Assembly: GCA_036936605.1 (NCBI GenBank)
Contig: JAUPFV010000005.1
Span: 156,241,195-156,305,194 of the forward strand
Length of the DNA: 64,000 nt
Source of the DNA: Limnanthes douglasii subsp. nivea
Taxonomy: Eukaryota; Streptophyta; Magnoliopsida; Brassicales; Limnanthaceae
Direction of reading: 5' to 3'
Shown: in pieces, positions 1 to 11,012 of the stretch
Numbering within the stretch: position 1 is the first letter of the stretch
Layout of the letters: each line of letters opens with the position of its first letter
Position numbers and translations under genes: made by a program
The notes under the pieces: model-generated
Seen by the model: only the letters and a program-made list of their open reading frames with translations
Databases searched by the model: none
What the model was told of the DNA's origin: nothing

Positions 1-798
1 CAACAAGAAAAAGTAGTTTGTAGTTTAGCAAGTAGTATAGCATTAATATTGATAGTCTTATACCTTTAAAACACAAATACTAGTCTTTCGCACCTATAAA
101 AACCAGTTCATGTGTTATAAAAATCATGCAGGAATTTGGGATAAAAAAACTGTCTAATAAACATATTATAGTACGGTTACTAAAATTGATAAACATCTAA
201 TATAATGTAAATATGGCTTTGAATGTTGTTTAGTGCACCAACAAGAAGAGTAGTTTTTAGTTTAGCAACTCGTATAACACTAATACTAATAGTTTGAGTT
301 CCTTAAAACACATATACTAGTCTTTCCTAACTTATAAAAACCAGTTCATGTGTTATTAAAATCATGCAGGAATTTGGGGTAAAAGAACTGGCTAATAAAC
401 ATATAATAACACGGTTACTAGAATCGATAAACATCTAACAAATCAAGAAGTATAATGCAACTATGATTTTGAATGTCGTTTAGTAGTTTGTAGTTTAGCA
501 ACTATTATAACATTAATAGTAATAGTCTAATATCTTTTGGAAACACAAATACTAGTCCTTCGCACCTATAAAAACCAGTCCATGTGTTATTAAAATCATG
601 CAGGAATTTGGGATAAAAGAACTGTCTAATAAACATATAATAGCACGGTTATTAAAATTGATAACCATCTAATATAATGCAAATATTGCTTTGAATGTTG
701 TTTAGTGCTCCAACAAGAAAAGTAGTTTTTAGTTTAGCAACTTATATAACACTAATACTAATAGTCTCGGTTCTTTAAACACACGTACTAGTTTTTTT
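1..798. repeat. Satellite array, left part (unit about 237 bp)
   Basis: A tandem repeat runs from the window edge. The landmark tagtttagca recurs at 21, 258, 491 and 730, giving periods of 237, 233 and 239 bp. Each unit also contains an 'aaaaccagt(t/c)catgtgtta' block and a 'catgcaggaatttgg' block. No coding frame is maintained. The fourth unit is cut at 798 by Gypsy element 1 and resumes at 9532. Confidence 0.9.
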
Positions 799-1165
799 TG
801 TGTGGTTTATTTATGTCTAAGAGTAATTTTGTAAAGTGTTTTGGATGTTTTGTGGAATTTAATGTTTAGAGTGGTGTGTAGATAGATAATTAAGTTGTGT
901 GCTAGTAATAAAGTCTGATCACCCTCATTAATGAAAGTGGTTGGGATATTTATACTTAATTACTGATCCATTGGCTTATTGGATCGGATCGTGAACTCGG
1001 GTCAAGTTTAAGGACCCATTAGTAATCTTGTTTGAAGTGACCCGCAGCTAGCTTAGTCAACCTTTAATACATTTGTCATGTTCTGAATTTTATAATAGTG
1101 GTCATGGTCTGAATTGCCCATCGGATTAAGTCGAGACACGGTAGCTCAAATATCTGAACTCATCA
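799..1165 (-). repeat. LTR of element 1 (3' LTR in element orientation)
   Basis: It pairs with 9166-9531. The plus-strand start is tgtgtggtttatttatg and the end is gaactcatca. By eye it differs from its partner at roughly 30-40 of 367 positions. It shares blocks such as 'gggtcaagttta' and 'tagcttagtca' with the LTRs of element 2, so the two are one family. A polypurine tract (reverse complement of gtagcccctttagg) lies directly inside at 1166. Confidence 0.9.
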
Positions 1166-1510
1166 GTAGCCCCTTTAGGTCTTGCAAAGAATATTTGGAA
1201 GAGCTAACTCTCAAAAATCAATACCAACATTCTCTGATCTGTTGTTTTGTTTGAACTGTAAAAGTTTCTTCCAAAAGTGACCTTGTTCGAATTTTGATGG
1301 AACTGATTTCTCAATTAAGAATTCTAAGAGTCTTTCTTCAATCGTGGGACATGTTTCGGGCTTTGGTTCGACCTCTCGGCCGTTTTTCTCCTAGATTCTC
1401 ATAACCACTAGGCTAGAAAGTTACCTAGGCTTTAACTTCCACACCTTGCATCTTTTAATCATTTCCCAAAATCGATTTTCCTTCTCCTAGGTAACTTCCA
1501 TTTTTCATTT

Positions 1511-1521
1511 CTATATATAAA
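1511..1521 (+). promoter_or_regulatory. TATA box of the antisense gene, element 1
   Basis: The sequence ctatatataaa lies 91 bp before the antisense start codon at 1612. The preceding stretch (tttttaatcatt..., ttctcctagg) is conserved with the region upstream of the homologous gene in element 2. The TATA identity is inferred from sequence and spacing. Confidence 0.55.
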
Positions 1522-1611
1522 CCTTCTTACTGTTTCATTATCTTCAAAAATCACAAACATTCCTAGTGAGAGAAAGCTTACTTCATCTTCAAATTTGTTC
1601 TTGAATCATAT

Positions 1612-3822
1612 ATGTTCACAGCCAAAAACACAGTAAAATGAGGTTGGTTGAACCTATCTGAGCTAGAAAGAGCACAAAAAGTTTCAAGAGACGAACGCAT
1701 TGCTGCTGGTCTTCCTGTTTCACCTAGCGAAAGAAATAATCAACCACAATTGAATACAGATCAAGGTCCATCCTCTTCAAAAACTTCTGAGGTTAGGAAA
1801 TTTCCATTTGTAGCGAACCTTTTACCTCTTCCATGAGGGTCCTCTATCCAAGAATCTCAAAATCCTTTACCTAAGGATAAAGCTGTATCTAGTATAAGAA
1901 TGCCTTCACCTTTCATCGTAATGGGGTCAGACTCATAGAGATCTCTTGATAAATTAACTTCATGCCGAGTCACACGTCAATCCAAGTCAAATCCACCCCT
2001 ATATCTTCAAATTCCTCCAGTTCGGAGGCAATAAAACCTGTTCCAAAGGCTAAACCATCCGGGAAACAGTCCTTAGCAGAAACCAGACTATCCGAACTGC
2101 AATCTGTACAACCATCCTAAGAGCCATCCGTACAGCCATCCGAAAAGCCATCCATAATGGAAGAAAATATGGATAATAGTCTAGATAAATCCTTTTTTGA
2201 GGCATCTAGTCAAAAGGAAGATACAACTGCAGATCGGAAGGGCAAGACCAATGTGGGTATGACTCATCTGGATGCGCTTCCGGAGAGTCTGGAGGTAGGG
2301 TGGGGCTATGTTTTAAGAAGGTCATCGTGAAGTATTTGTTGTCCCTTCAAAACATATCCTGCGTATACACCCACACTGCTGAGCTGGGTCGGATTCGCAC
2401 TAAGTGGTGAATTCCAAAGTATGTGAAAGTAAGAATTCTGATCACCCCGGAAACCCCAATGGACTGCAAGCTTAATGAAATGGTGGTTTATACAGAAGTG
2501 TTGAATTGGGGACTCTGATTTCCTTTGGATCCATAGATAGTCAAATAATTTTATTTGATCAAGTTATGTCCCAGCCAACTGAGCCCCAATTCTTGGTATA
2601 CTCAACTCGTCTGTATCATGGCATCCAGGCTGTCTGAAATTCCATTACCAATGGAACAGTTTGGTTGTGGCAAGCTTGTGTAAAAATCATCGCATCCCCT
2701 TCTACCACTACAACATGGGGAATGATTAAAAGGTGGTGAACGATCTCATGGAGTCTGAAAAACCATGAAGGACGCAGTTCTTATTTATTAGTGGGGCTTG
2801 GGAGAATGGCAAGAAGATCAAGGCTGACTCAAACCCAAGCTAACTGACCAGTCGCTGGAAGAGCACTAGTGAGTTTCTCTTATTTCTTTTATCTTTTAAG
2901 AGTTAAGTTTTTAATCTGAACTGACTCATACTTTTTTCAGTGCTTCCGAAGGAGTTTTTAGATTATATAGAGGCAGGTCAGGATACTTGTGTCAAGTTGA
3001 ACGTTTGGGCCTTAGAGAAGGGGGCAATGCTTTTCACAACTGCTTCATATCGGGGAACTACGGGGGGTCTCATATGTGGGCCTTAGAGAAGTGGGGCAAT
3101 GCTTCATATCCAGTGAACAAGATACCTTGAGTCACGCCCTCTTGGGCTATGTTCGACCAGTGCTCGATCTGGAGAGACAGGTAAGGGATCAAACTGTTAC
3201 CATCAACACCCTGACTATAGGGAAGCAAAACTTATCAACTAATATTCTCAGTGTTCAACAGCGCATAGATTGAAGAAGGAAAAATAAGATTTAGCTGCCA
3301 AACTGCTCAAGTCAGAAGCGGCCAGCAAAGAGCTTCAAACCAAATACTCCAACCTAGATACTTCTTCTTCAAAGGATATCACAGCTTTGAATGAGCAATT
3401 TCAAACTAAGTATAGTATTATCCAGACTTTGTCTGATGACAAAGCTAAGTTATAGAATACTGTCTAGGAGAAGACCAAAGAGAAAGAATCCCTGGAACGC
3501 CAACAAGCTCAAGCCATAGCTGCAGGAATAGAGAAGTATGTTAATGGTATAGTGAATTATCTGGAGAAGAGGGATGATGGAATCAATTCCGATATGGTCC
3601 TACTGTTCCATGAGACTTTCGCTAAGAGGACCCTTGGTCCTTTGTGGAAATATGTGGACTATGAAGATCTCCCTTTCCATACAATGGCTGATGGGGACAA
3701 GTACAACTACTCCAGTAGGATAAACTCTGATGATGATGAAAAAGGGTGAGAGTTCAAGTGTTAAACTCAAAAGTCCCAAAAACGATGGTGGTGAAGAAAA
3801 ATCTGAAGAGAACAAGCCCTAA
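1612..3822 (+). pseudogene. Antisense additional ORF of element 1 (broken)
   Basis: The gene runs on the strand opposite to gag-pol. It starts at ATG 1612 (MFTAK...) and soon meets a stop where element 2 reads GG, then continues with NLSELERAQKV. The middle encodes a domain resembling the 'putative gypsy type transposon' family, including a GIPKYVKVRI-like stretch, TPMDCK and NMGND. A GT-AG intron at 2879-2940 precedes LPKEFLDY. After about 3060 most of the middle of exon 2 is missing, and the coiled-coil C-terminal part follows (ERQVRDQ..., DMVLLFHETF, LWKYVDYEDLP). It ends at TAA 3820-3822 after an acidic tail. Function is unknown; coiled-coil and charged regions suggest a protein-binding role. 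Several frameshifts and stops make this copy dead. Confidence 0.7.
2879..2940 (+). other. Predicted intron in antisense ORF, element 1
   Basis: A 62-bp intron starts gtgagtttct and ends cttttttcag, with a branch-like ctgac at about 2920. Removal joins SRWKST to LPKEFLDY in phase 1. Homologous introns occur at the same codon position in elements 2 and 3. Confidence 0.65.
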
Positions 3823-3860
3823 GGTTATATTATGAACTTTTTTTGTTTTAAGAGACTAAA

Positions 3861-3998
3861 TTCCTTGGATGGCCAAGGAATTTTTTTTACCAGTGATCGG
3901 TTTGAGTCCGGTCAAATTCTAATTAAAGTCCTTGGATGGCCAAGGCATTTTTTATACCACTGATCGGTTTGAGTCCGATCAGATTCTAATTATCACAT
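3861..3998. repeat. Tandem 69-bp repeat with hairpins between convergent genes, element 1
   Basis: Two copies begin near 3861 and 3930. Each has the imperfect palindrome ccttggatggccaagg (3863-3878 and 3930-3945) followed by a hairpin. The second hairpin is perfect: 8-bp stem 3960-3967 / 3975-3982 with a 7-nt loop. The first has a G-T type change in its stem (3894-3900 / 3908-3914). It lies between the end of the antisense gene and the end of pol. Confidence 0.75.
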
Positions 3999-4350
3999 TC
4001 CCCTTTGTTTAAATTTTGTTTAAATCTTTTATGGCCAATGTTTAAATAGCCTTTAATATTTCAGAAGTGTTGAACAAAAGTATCCAACATCTCTGACCAC
4101 ATATGTTTAATAAATGTGATCAAGTGCTTAACATATCCGGTCAACTCAAAAATGCTTGAGAGCCGGGGTGTTGAATAAGTATTTAATATCTGTACTGAAA
4201 TGAAATTCTACTAGAATTTTGAAGAAGGCATCATATATTATTGAAAAATCTGGACACCTCATTAAAACCTCCCCACGCCACCAGGGTAGGAAAGAGTATG
4301 CCCCCTAATATTTATATTGATATTTAAAAGTAAATATTTACAAAATACCT

Positions 4351-6858
4351 TTATTCTAAGTATAACCTGAGATGCTCAACGTTTCATGGGTGCTTTAGAT
4401 CCCTCCCTTATTTGTCTTTGAGCCTGTATGTTCCTAGTTTAATATTTTCATAGACTACATAAGGGCCTTTCCAATTCGGAGCCAGCTTACCTAACTTCTT
4501 TTCCTTGGTGTGTAAAAAGACGTTTTTTAAAAACTTTGTCTCTTGTTTGAAAATCCCTTCTTTTAAATTTGGAAGCAAATCTGCTCCTCATCAAGCCTTG
4601 GTAATGCACTGTTCTCATATGTGCTTTTACTCTTTTTCTTCTATCAAGTCCAAGTGATTCTTAATTTCTACATCATTAGCCAATTCGGAATAGTTTTGGA
4701 CTATGTGAGATGGTAAAGTAGCTTATATGATAGTAATTTCATCCATCCCATATACCAAAGCAAAAGGAGACTCTTGTGTGGCAGCCTGGGGAGTAGTTCG
4801 ATAAGCCCATAACACTTCTTGTAAATAACTTGGCCAATTTTCTGCAGCTCCTTCCAAATTCTTTTTTAATTCAGATAAGGTAGTTTTATTTGCAACCTCA
4901 ATCTGGCCATTTTCTTGAGGGTGGAAAGGAGAAGAAAAACAATGTTGAATCCTTCTAGAGGAATATAAGGCTTCTATGTATTTATTATCAAACTGTGGCC
5001 CATAGTTTGTAGTAATTTTCCGGGGAACCCCAAACCTACAACATATGTTGGATAATATAAATTTAATAACTTCCTTTGAAGTGGTTCCAGCCAAATAAGC
5101 TTCCTCTATCCACTTAGAGAAATAGTCAATAGCGACTATGATTGTTCTACGTCCACCGGACGCCATAGAAAGAAGCATGACTAGATCCATATCTCATCTG
5201 GCAAAAGGTACTGGTTCGGATATGGACTCCCTAGGAACTACTGGCACATGAATTTCATTCTCATATTTATGACAAGGATCATACTTTTTCACCATCTCTT
5301 TAGCATCTGTCATTATGGTTGGCCAGTAATATCCTGCTAATAAGACCTTTCTTGTTAAGGCCCTATAGCCACACTGTGCATAACCTTCCCCATCATGTAG
5401 CTCAGATAATACAACTTGGGATTTATCAAACCCAAACAACGTAAAAGAGGTCTACTGAAATATTTTTTGTAAAAAATCTCTCTTAGTATTAAGAAAACGC
5501 GAGCCTTGTACTTGATATTTTTTGCCACAGATTTATCCGGAGGTAATATCCCATCGGAGATGTAGTAGAGAAAAGCATATCTCCAATCTTTAGGTTGAAT
5601 AACAAGTATGTTCATATTTTCTTCATTCTCTTTTTCCTGATCTGGTTTTACAAATGGACATTCCTGCACAAGAATCCATGGGTATGATTCAGAATAGGCT
5701 ATAGTTTCCAATGAGTCTGCTAGAGTGTTTTGCGATCTAGGAATGTGCTCATAGTAATTATTTTTAAAGTTTGCGGCAACTTCTTTCAACATAAAGAAAT
5801 ATTTAATCAATTGTTCTTTCTTTGCTTCAGATTTCCGCTGAGCATGGTCAATAAGCAGTTGAGAATCACTCATTAACTGGACTCTCTTAGCCCCACATAG
5901 GAGAGCCAACTTAAGACCAACAATGGTTGCTTCATATTGAGACTCATTGTTAGAAGTTCTGAACCCAAAACATATGGTCTGATACATCTTGTCACCATAT
6001 GGAGAAGTTAGACAAACCCCAGCTCCACAACCCATAGTACTTGATCCACCATCAGTTAGAACTACCCATTATTTCTTAGATCTATTTTCTGGTTCCTATC
6101 CGAAGGATCTATCAGCATGAAATTCTACCAAGAAGTCAGCCACTGATTGGACTTTAATCGTTGTTCGAGGGGCAAAGTCAATATCGTAATCACCCAACTC
6201 CACTAACCACTTGGTCATTCTGCTTGATACATCAACCATGGAAGAATTCTTTTTAAAGGGAAAGATGTTCGAACAACAATGGAATGAGCTTGGAAGTATG
6301 ATCTCATTTTTCTTGTTGCAATTACTAAGGTCAACGCTAATTTTTCCAATCTCAAGTATCTTCTTTCAGCATCCAATAGACTCTTACTGATATAATACAC
6401 TGGACGAGGGTGAGTGTCCACCTCTCTCACTAGCACATCATTTATTGCATACTCCGATACAGCTAGATACACATAGAGCTTTTCTCCCTGAACAGGTTTG
6501 AAAATAGTTTTGGGTGAGGATAACTGCTTCTTTATTTCAATAAAAGCCTAATCACACTGTGGATACCAATTGAAGTCTTTAGCATTTCTCAATACTTGGA
6601 ATAATGGAGCGCATTTGTCTGATCATCTTGAGATAAACCTATTCAACGCAACCAATCGTCCTGTCAGCCTTTGAACTTCTTTAACATATTGAGGAGGGCC
6701 GATTGCTAGTAAGGCATTCAGTTGATCCAGATCAGGCTGAATTCCTTTTTTACTTATTATGTAGCCCAAGAATTTTCCAGATCGGACCCCAAATACACAC
6801 TTCTCAAGGTTCAATTTTAATTTCACAGTTTTTAATTGGAAAATGTCTCTTGATGGTC

Positions 6859-6921
<63 letters not shown>

Positions 6922-7669
6922 TATTCATCCAAGATTTTAACCATCATATCATCTATGTAGACCTTCATGTTCCCGTCAATCTGATTAGCAAAAGCTTTAT
7001 TCATCAGCCTCTGATAAGTGGCCCCAGCCTTTTTCAATTTGAACGACATCATCTTATAACAATGAAGACCTCTGTATGTGATCTTGTCCTTCAGATCTAC
7101 TTGTATTTAGTTGTACCCTGAGAAGGCATCCATGAAGGACAATAGTTTTTTTCCAGATGTAGTATCCACAAACTAATCTATCCGAGGAATAGGATAAAGA
7201 TCCTTAGGGCATGCCCTATTGAGGCCAGTGAAATCAATGCACATACGCCACTTGCCATTCTTTTTCTTGACCAACACAGGGTTGGCAGTCCACAAAGGGT
7301 ACTGAAATTCTTTAATCCCATCTTGGTTAACCTGTCAACTTCTTGGACAATCACATCTGCTTTTTCCTTAGAAAAAGACCTCATCTTTTGTACAACTGGT
7401 GCAATATCACTCCGGATTGACAACTTATGAGAGATAATATCATCTAACACTCCAGTAACATCATTGTTGCACCATGCAAAAACATGTTGATTATTTATTA
7501 AAAAAGATAATAATTGCTGCTTCAATTCTGGTGCTAGCTTGGAACCAATCTTAACATTATTGCCCTCTACGAGGGAGGGAGTTTCAACCTCCTTAGTCGA
7601 TATTATAACACTGGGAGCCTCCTTGGGATCATCAATTTCATTTTCCTCAAAAGAAGGCTCCAGTAGCTG
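4351..7669 (-). pseudogene. Pol of element 1: RT, RNase H, second RNase H, integrase (broken)
   Basis: The minus-strand order is RT, RNase H, aRNase H and integrase. RT begins after the UAG at 7670-7672 (HVFAWCNNDVTGV, KEKADVIVQEVDRLTKMG, YIDDMMVK). The Ty3-type RNase H is at about 6215-6472 (VYYISKSLLDAERRYL). A second RNase H typical of Tat elements is at about 5560-6035 (GCGAGVCLTSPYGD, ESQYEAT, SDSQLL). Integrase spans about 4720-5439 with CHKYENEIHVP as a zinc-finger remnant, then YFSKWIEEAYLAG and NGQIEVANKT. The C-terminal end (NVEHLRLYLE, stop 4351-4353) matches element 2. Stops, frameshifts and a dinucleotide expansion in RT interrupt it. It would copy and insert the element's DNA if intact. 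Confidence 0.88.
6861..6918. repeat. (AT)29 microsatellite inside RT of element 1
   Basis: 58 bp of pure AT repeat lie just after the YIDDMMVK catalytic motif of RT, where element 2 has ordinary coding sequence (DEQLHLSDLQ). It is a post-insertion expansion. Confidence 0.97.
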
Positions 7670-9093
7670 CTAATCTTTGTTAATTTTGAGTGCCCCAGAG
7701 TTTTAGGGGCAACGGCTGTTGTATAGCATTCCCTGGCTATCTTCTAATTGTTGTGGTGGACCGTAGAGGCCACAACATGTATTCTGGAGATCCAAGATCT
7801 CGCAAATATTGCATTGTACGATGTTGGGCAATCCACCACAACAAACAACACTCGTACCATTTTTGTAAGGGCCCTTTGCCCAACAATAATTTCTTTTCGA
7901 AGTCCCCAATCACACTGTAGAACTTCCTCTGAAGCCTACAATGGTTCTGTTCAAATGTTGTATAACCGAAAGGTTTTTCATTTGCTTGTAAAAGCTTAAA
8001 AACAGGATGTTTGTCGAACTTCCCGTATCAATCAGAATTCGGCATATACCGTTTCCCCTACTGAAGCTCTTATTACCACTGTATCTTCATGAGGCCCTGT
8101 AATGTCCCTCAAGTCATCCTCATCAAAAACTATGAATGAGGATGGGGGTTGGCACTAATAGGTAGACATTCCACCATCTAACTGGGTGGCCAAATTGTGA
8201 GTATGCATCTTCCTTGATGAAGTAGAAGGTGCAATCATCGTATATCCTCCGAAAATAGTTAATGACTCAAAAAAAACTGATTAGTCCGGAAACTGTTTTG
8301 GTTTTATCTGTTATCACCCCCCACCTGATTTCGACTCGGATCTGGATCCAGATACTCAGATTCTACATCAAATCTTTCAACAATCACCATTGCACCCTCT
8401 TGTGTAGATGTCCCAGGATTGTTCGAAGGACTCGTCCGGAAAGCATTGGTTTGCGCATTATCCGGACTGCTTCCACCTACATTTTTAACATAGGCCCTCA
8501 ACTTGCCCCTTTCAATGAGGTTTTCCGGATCTCGACTCTCATCGTATTTCTCCAACTTAGAGCTATCAAACCTTTTAAAACGATGTTCGAAGAGTATTTT
8601 TGCAGACAAAGGCGATTACCTCCAATTTTTGTTGCGACTGAAAATGGTATCTTCATTAGGGGTTGCAAAAATACCCGGTCCTGACTGAAAGGCAAAGGGA
8701 TCAATCCGCAACTGATCAATATGCTTGTGAGCTGACCCTTTACCCTTACCCTTAGATCTTCTTCATCACTACTTGAAGCTAATGATTTTTCAAGTTCTGC
8801 CTCATTTGACGAACTGCTGGAGTACTCAGATGCAGAACTATCAACATGCTTGGATCGGTGTGTCTTTTTTTAACTGAGATGAGTTTTCAAAGATTGCTCA
8901 TTTTCTCGAGGATTCTCAGTGTGGTGAATTACTAACACTCTGGATTTCTCCTTAACTTCTTTTTCTGCTTGTTTCATCGCTATTAACGCTTCTATTTCAG
9001 CCCTCAGCTAGTCTCGCTCCTCGATAATATATCCTTGTTTTCCCTTGCACCTTCCACCTCTAGAGGTGGAACATTCTTCTCATTCAGATCCAT
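7670..9093 (-). pseudogene. Gag-protease of element 1 (broken, gag core deleted)
   Basis: It reads from about 9093 (MDLNEKNVPPLEVEG) to a UAG at 7670-7672. The N-terminal Ser/Lys-rich part is degraded. At about 8525 the sequence jumps from RFDSSKLEKYDESRDPEN straight to LIERGKLRAYVKNVGG. This removes about 810 bp present in element 2, covering the Retrotrans_gag core. The DVESEYLDPDPSRN linker follows, then a decayed protease (VVDCPTSYNAI). The terminal UAG is followed by CAG CTA and is at the same place as in element 2. It formed particles and processed Gag when intact. Confidence 0.82.
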
Positions 9094-9143
9094 CCGAACT
9101 AATTTATTTGCTGGTTTTGAATGTGAAATTCAGGCACTGTCGT

Positions 9144-9162
9144 GCTCCCACTGTGGTCGCCA
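9144..9162 (-). other. Primer binding site of element 1
   Basis: Read on the minus strand, TGGCGACCACAGTGGGAGC starts 3 nt after the 5' LTR end (ccacacca). Elements 2 and 3 have TGGCGACCATAGTGGGAGG and TGGCAACCAAAGTGG at the same place. The initial TGG pairs with a tRNA CCA end. The tRNA identity was not determined. Confidence 0.7.
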
Positions 9163-9165
9163 ACT

Positions 9166-9531
9166 TGGTGTGGTTTATTTATGTTTCGGAGTAATTTTGT
9201 AAAGTGTTTTGGATGTTTTGTGGAATTTAATGTTTAGAGTAGTGGGTAGTGAGATAATTAAGCTGTGTGCTAGTAATAAATTTTGATCACCCTCATTAAT
9301 AAAAGTGGTTGGGCTATTTATACTTAATTGCTTACACATTGACTTATTGGGTTGAATCGTGAAGTCGGGTAAAGTTTAAGGACCCATTAATAATCTAGTT
9401 TGAAGTGACTAGCAGCTAGCTTAGTCAACATATAATACATTTCATGTTCGGAGTTTTATAATAGTGGCTATGGTCCGAATTGCCCATCAGATTAAGTCAA
9501 GACACAGTAGCTCAAATATCCGAACTCATCA
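9166..9531 (-). repeat. LTR of element 1 (5' LTR in element orientation)
   Basis: It is the partner of 799-1165. A TATA-like tataaata is readable on the minus strand at about 9315-9322. The LTR ends actcatca at 9531 and satellite sequence resumes immediately. Confidence 0.9.
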
Positions 9532-10135
9532 TTTCTAACTTTATAAAAATTAGTTCATGTGTTATTCAAATCACGCAGGAATTCGGGATAAAAAAAACTG
9601 TGTAATAAACATATAATAACACGGTTACTATAATTGATAAACATCTAATAAATCTAAGGGTATAATGCAAATATGGCTTTGAATGTTGTTTAATGCTCGA
9701 ACAAAAAAACTAGTTTGTAGTTTAGCCTCTAATATAACACCAATATTAATAGTTTGATATCTTTAAAACACAAATACTAGTCATAAAACCTATAAAAACC
9801 AGTCTGTGTTATTAAAATCATGCAGGAATTTGGAATAAAGGTGTTTAATAAACATATAATAACACGATTACTAGAATTGATAAACATCTAACAAATCAAA
9901 AAGTATAATGCAAATATGGTTTTGAATGTTGTTTAGTGTTCCAACCAGAAAAGTACTTTGTAGTTTAGCAACTAGTATAACATTAATACTAATAGTCTCA
10001 TATCTTTAAAACACAAATGCTAGTCTTACCAACTTATAAAAACCAGTCCATGTGTTATTAAAATCATGTAGAAATTTAGGATAAAAGAACTCTCTATTAA
10101 ACGTATAATAACAAAATTACTGGAACTGATAATAA
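9532..10135. repeat. Satellite array, right part
   Basis: It continues the ~237-bp satellite in phase: the tagtttagc landmark recurs at 9718 and 9961 (period 243). The array ends near 10135, about 430 bp upstream of the syntaxin TATA box. 10136-10470 is AT-rich with nothing recognisable. Confidence 0.88.
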
Positions 10136-10474
10136 GTTAATTATTTTTTACAAAAGAACTTACAAATCGTCCAATGTAGTTTCCTTGGTAACCGAGCGCT
10201 AACTCCTCTATAAGCAAAGTATATAAATCTAAAGTGAAAATATAGATAAATGAATAGAGAGAATAGTAAAGAACAAGAACAAGAAAACGACATGTAAAAT
10301 ATATGAAACGACAACATTAGCGCGACAACAACGAATATATAATATAACTATTAAAAGATCGGACTAACATCAAAGAATTAACTAATAATGTTGAAGAAAG
10401 GGAAGTGTCTGAAAAAAAAAAGCCACTTATGTCTTTTTCGATTAAAAAGAAGTTCAGGAAAAAAAAAGTAATTA

Positions 10475-10482
10475 TTTGGCGG
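10475..10482 (+). promoter_or_regulatory. E2F-like site upstream of SYP112
   Basis: tttggcgg fits the plant E2F consensus WTTSSCSS, 83 bp upstream of the TATA start. It fits S-phase/G2 control but is a short motif and could be chance. Confidence 0.4.
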
Positions 10483-10555
10483 TTAAGGAGTCTTTTAAAG
10501 AAGGACTTTGAAAAGCTATGTTAAAGGTTCACCTTAACGAACCGACACCATTTCC

Positions 10556-10566
10556 TTTAACGGCTA
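10556..10566 (+). promoter_or_regulatory. MSA-like (MYB3R) element of SYP112
   Basis: tttaacggcta matches the mitosis-specific activator consensus YCYAACGGYYA with one mismatch and a perfect AACGG core. It overlaps the start of the TATA box. MSA elements drive G2/M expression of KNOLLE and B-type cyclins, which fits a cytokinesis syntaxin. Confidence 0.55.
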
Positions 10567-10571
10567 TATAA
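10565..10571 (+). promoter_or_regulatory. TATA box of SYP112
   Basis: tatataa lies 448 bp before the start codon, leaving room for a leader with one intron. Transcription would start near 10595-10600. Confidence 0.6.
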
Positions 10572-10888
10572 CCCATAAAACGGAAAATTTTAAATTTCAG
10601 TAACTGAATAATAAATCGCCTCGTCTGTTCTTCTTCTTTGAAGTTTCATCTTCAACATTTAAACAACGAACTCTACTCTAGAGAGATAGAAATTCGATTC
10701 TTTAACAGTAGCCATCATCTTCATAAGGTTTTTTTTTTCTCTCAGTACTCCATTTTTCAGTTTCTTCCATGTTTCGTGTTGCGACTGATAGTAATAGTTT
10801 CTTTCTCTTCGGTATTCAGTTCTTTAACCAAAGAACACTCATAATCACCGTGCGAAGTTTGTTTGATCGTATTCATTTAGTAAAGAAG

Positions 10889-10984
10889 GTAATCTAATCA
10901 CCATCTTCTTTCTTGTTCATCACAATCGTATTCAAATTGTGGATTGGTTTGGTTTGGTTTGATTGGATTTGATTTGATTTTCAG
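10889..10984 (+). other. Predicted 5'-UTR intron of SYP112
   Basis: A 96-bp stretch starts gtaatctaatc after aaagaag and ends gatttgattttcag, 28 nt before the ATG at 11013. It is T-rich toward the acceptor. It removes the upstream in-frame extension that begins at 10944, supporting 11013 as the start. Confidence 0.55.
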
Positions 10985-11012
10985 GCCTGGGAACAAAAAC
11001 AATTTGTGCAAA

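Larger units (their letters stand above)
799..9531 (-). mobile_element. Gypsy/Tat-lineage LTR retrotransposon, element 1 (old, degraded)
   Basis: This is an LTR element oriented on the minus strand, 8.7 kb long. It is bounded by LTRs at 799-1165 and 9166-9531 that start TG and end CA. Gag-pro lies at 7670-9093 and RT-RNaseH-IN at 4351-7669, both on the minus strand. An additional gene lies on the plus strand at 1612-3822. This architecture, with two RNase H domains and an extra ORF between pol and the 3' LTR, is that of the plant Tat lineage. The flanks at 794-798 (ttttt) and 9532-9536 (tttct) look like a decayed 5-bp target duplication. The element sits inside the satellite array, whose phase continues across it. 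It has many stops, an internal gag deletion, an antisense-gene deletion and an (AT)29 tract in RT, so it is not autonomous. Confidence 0.93.
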
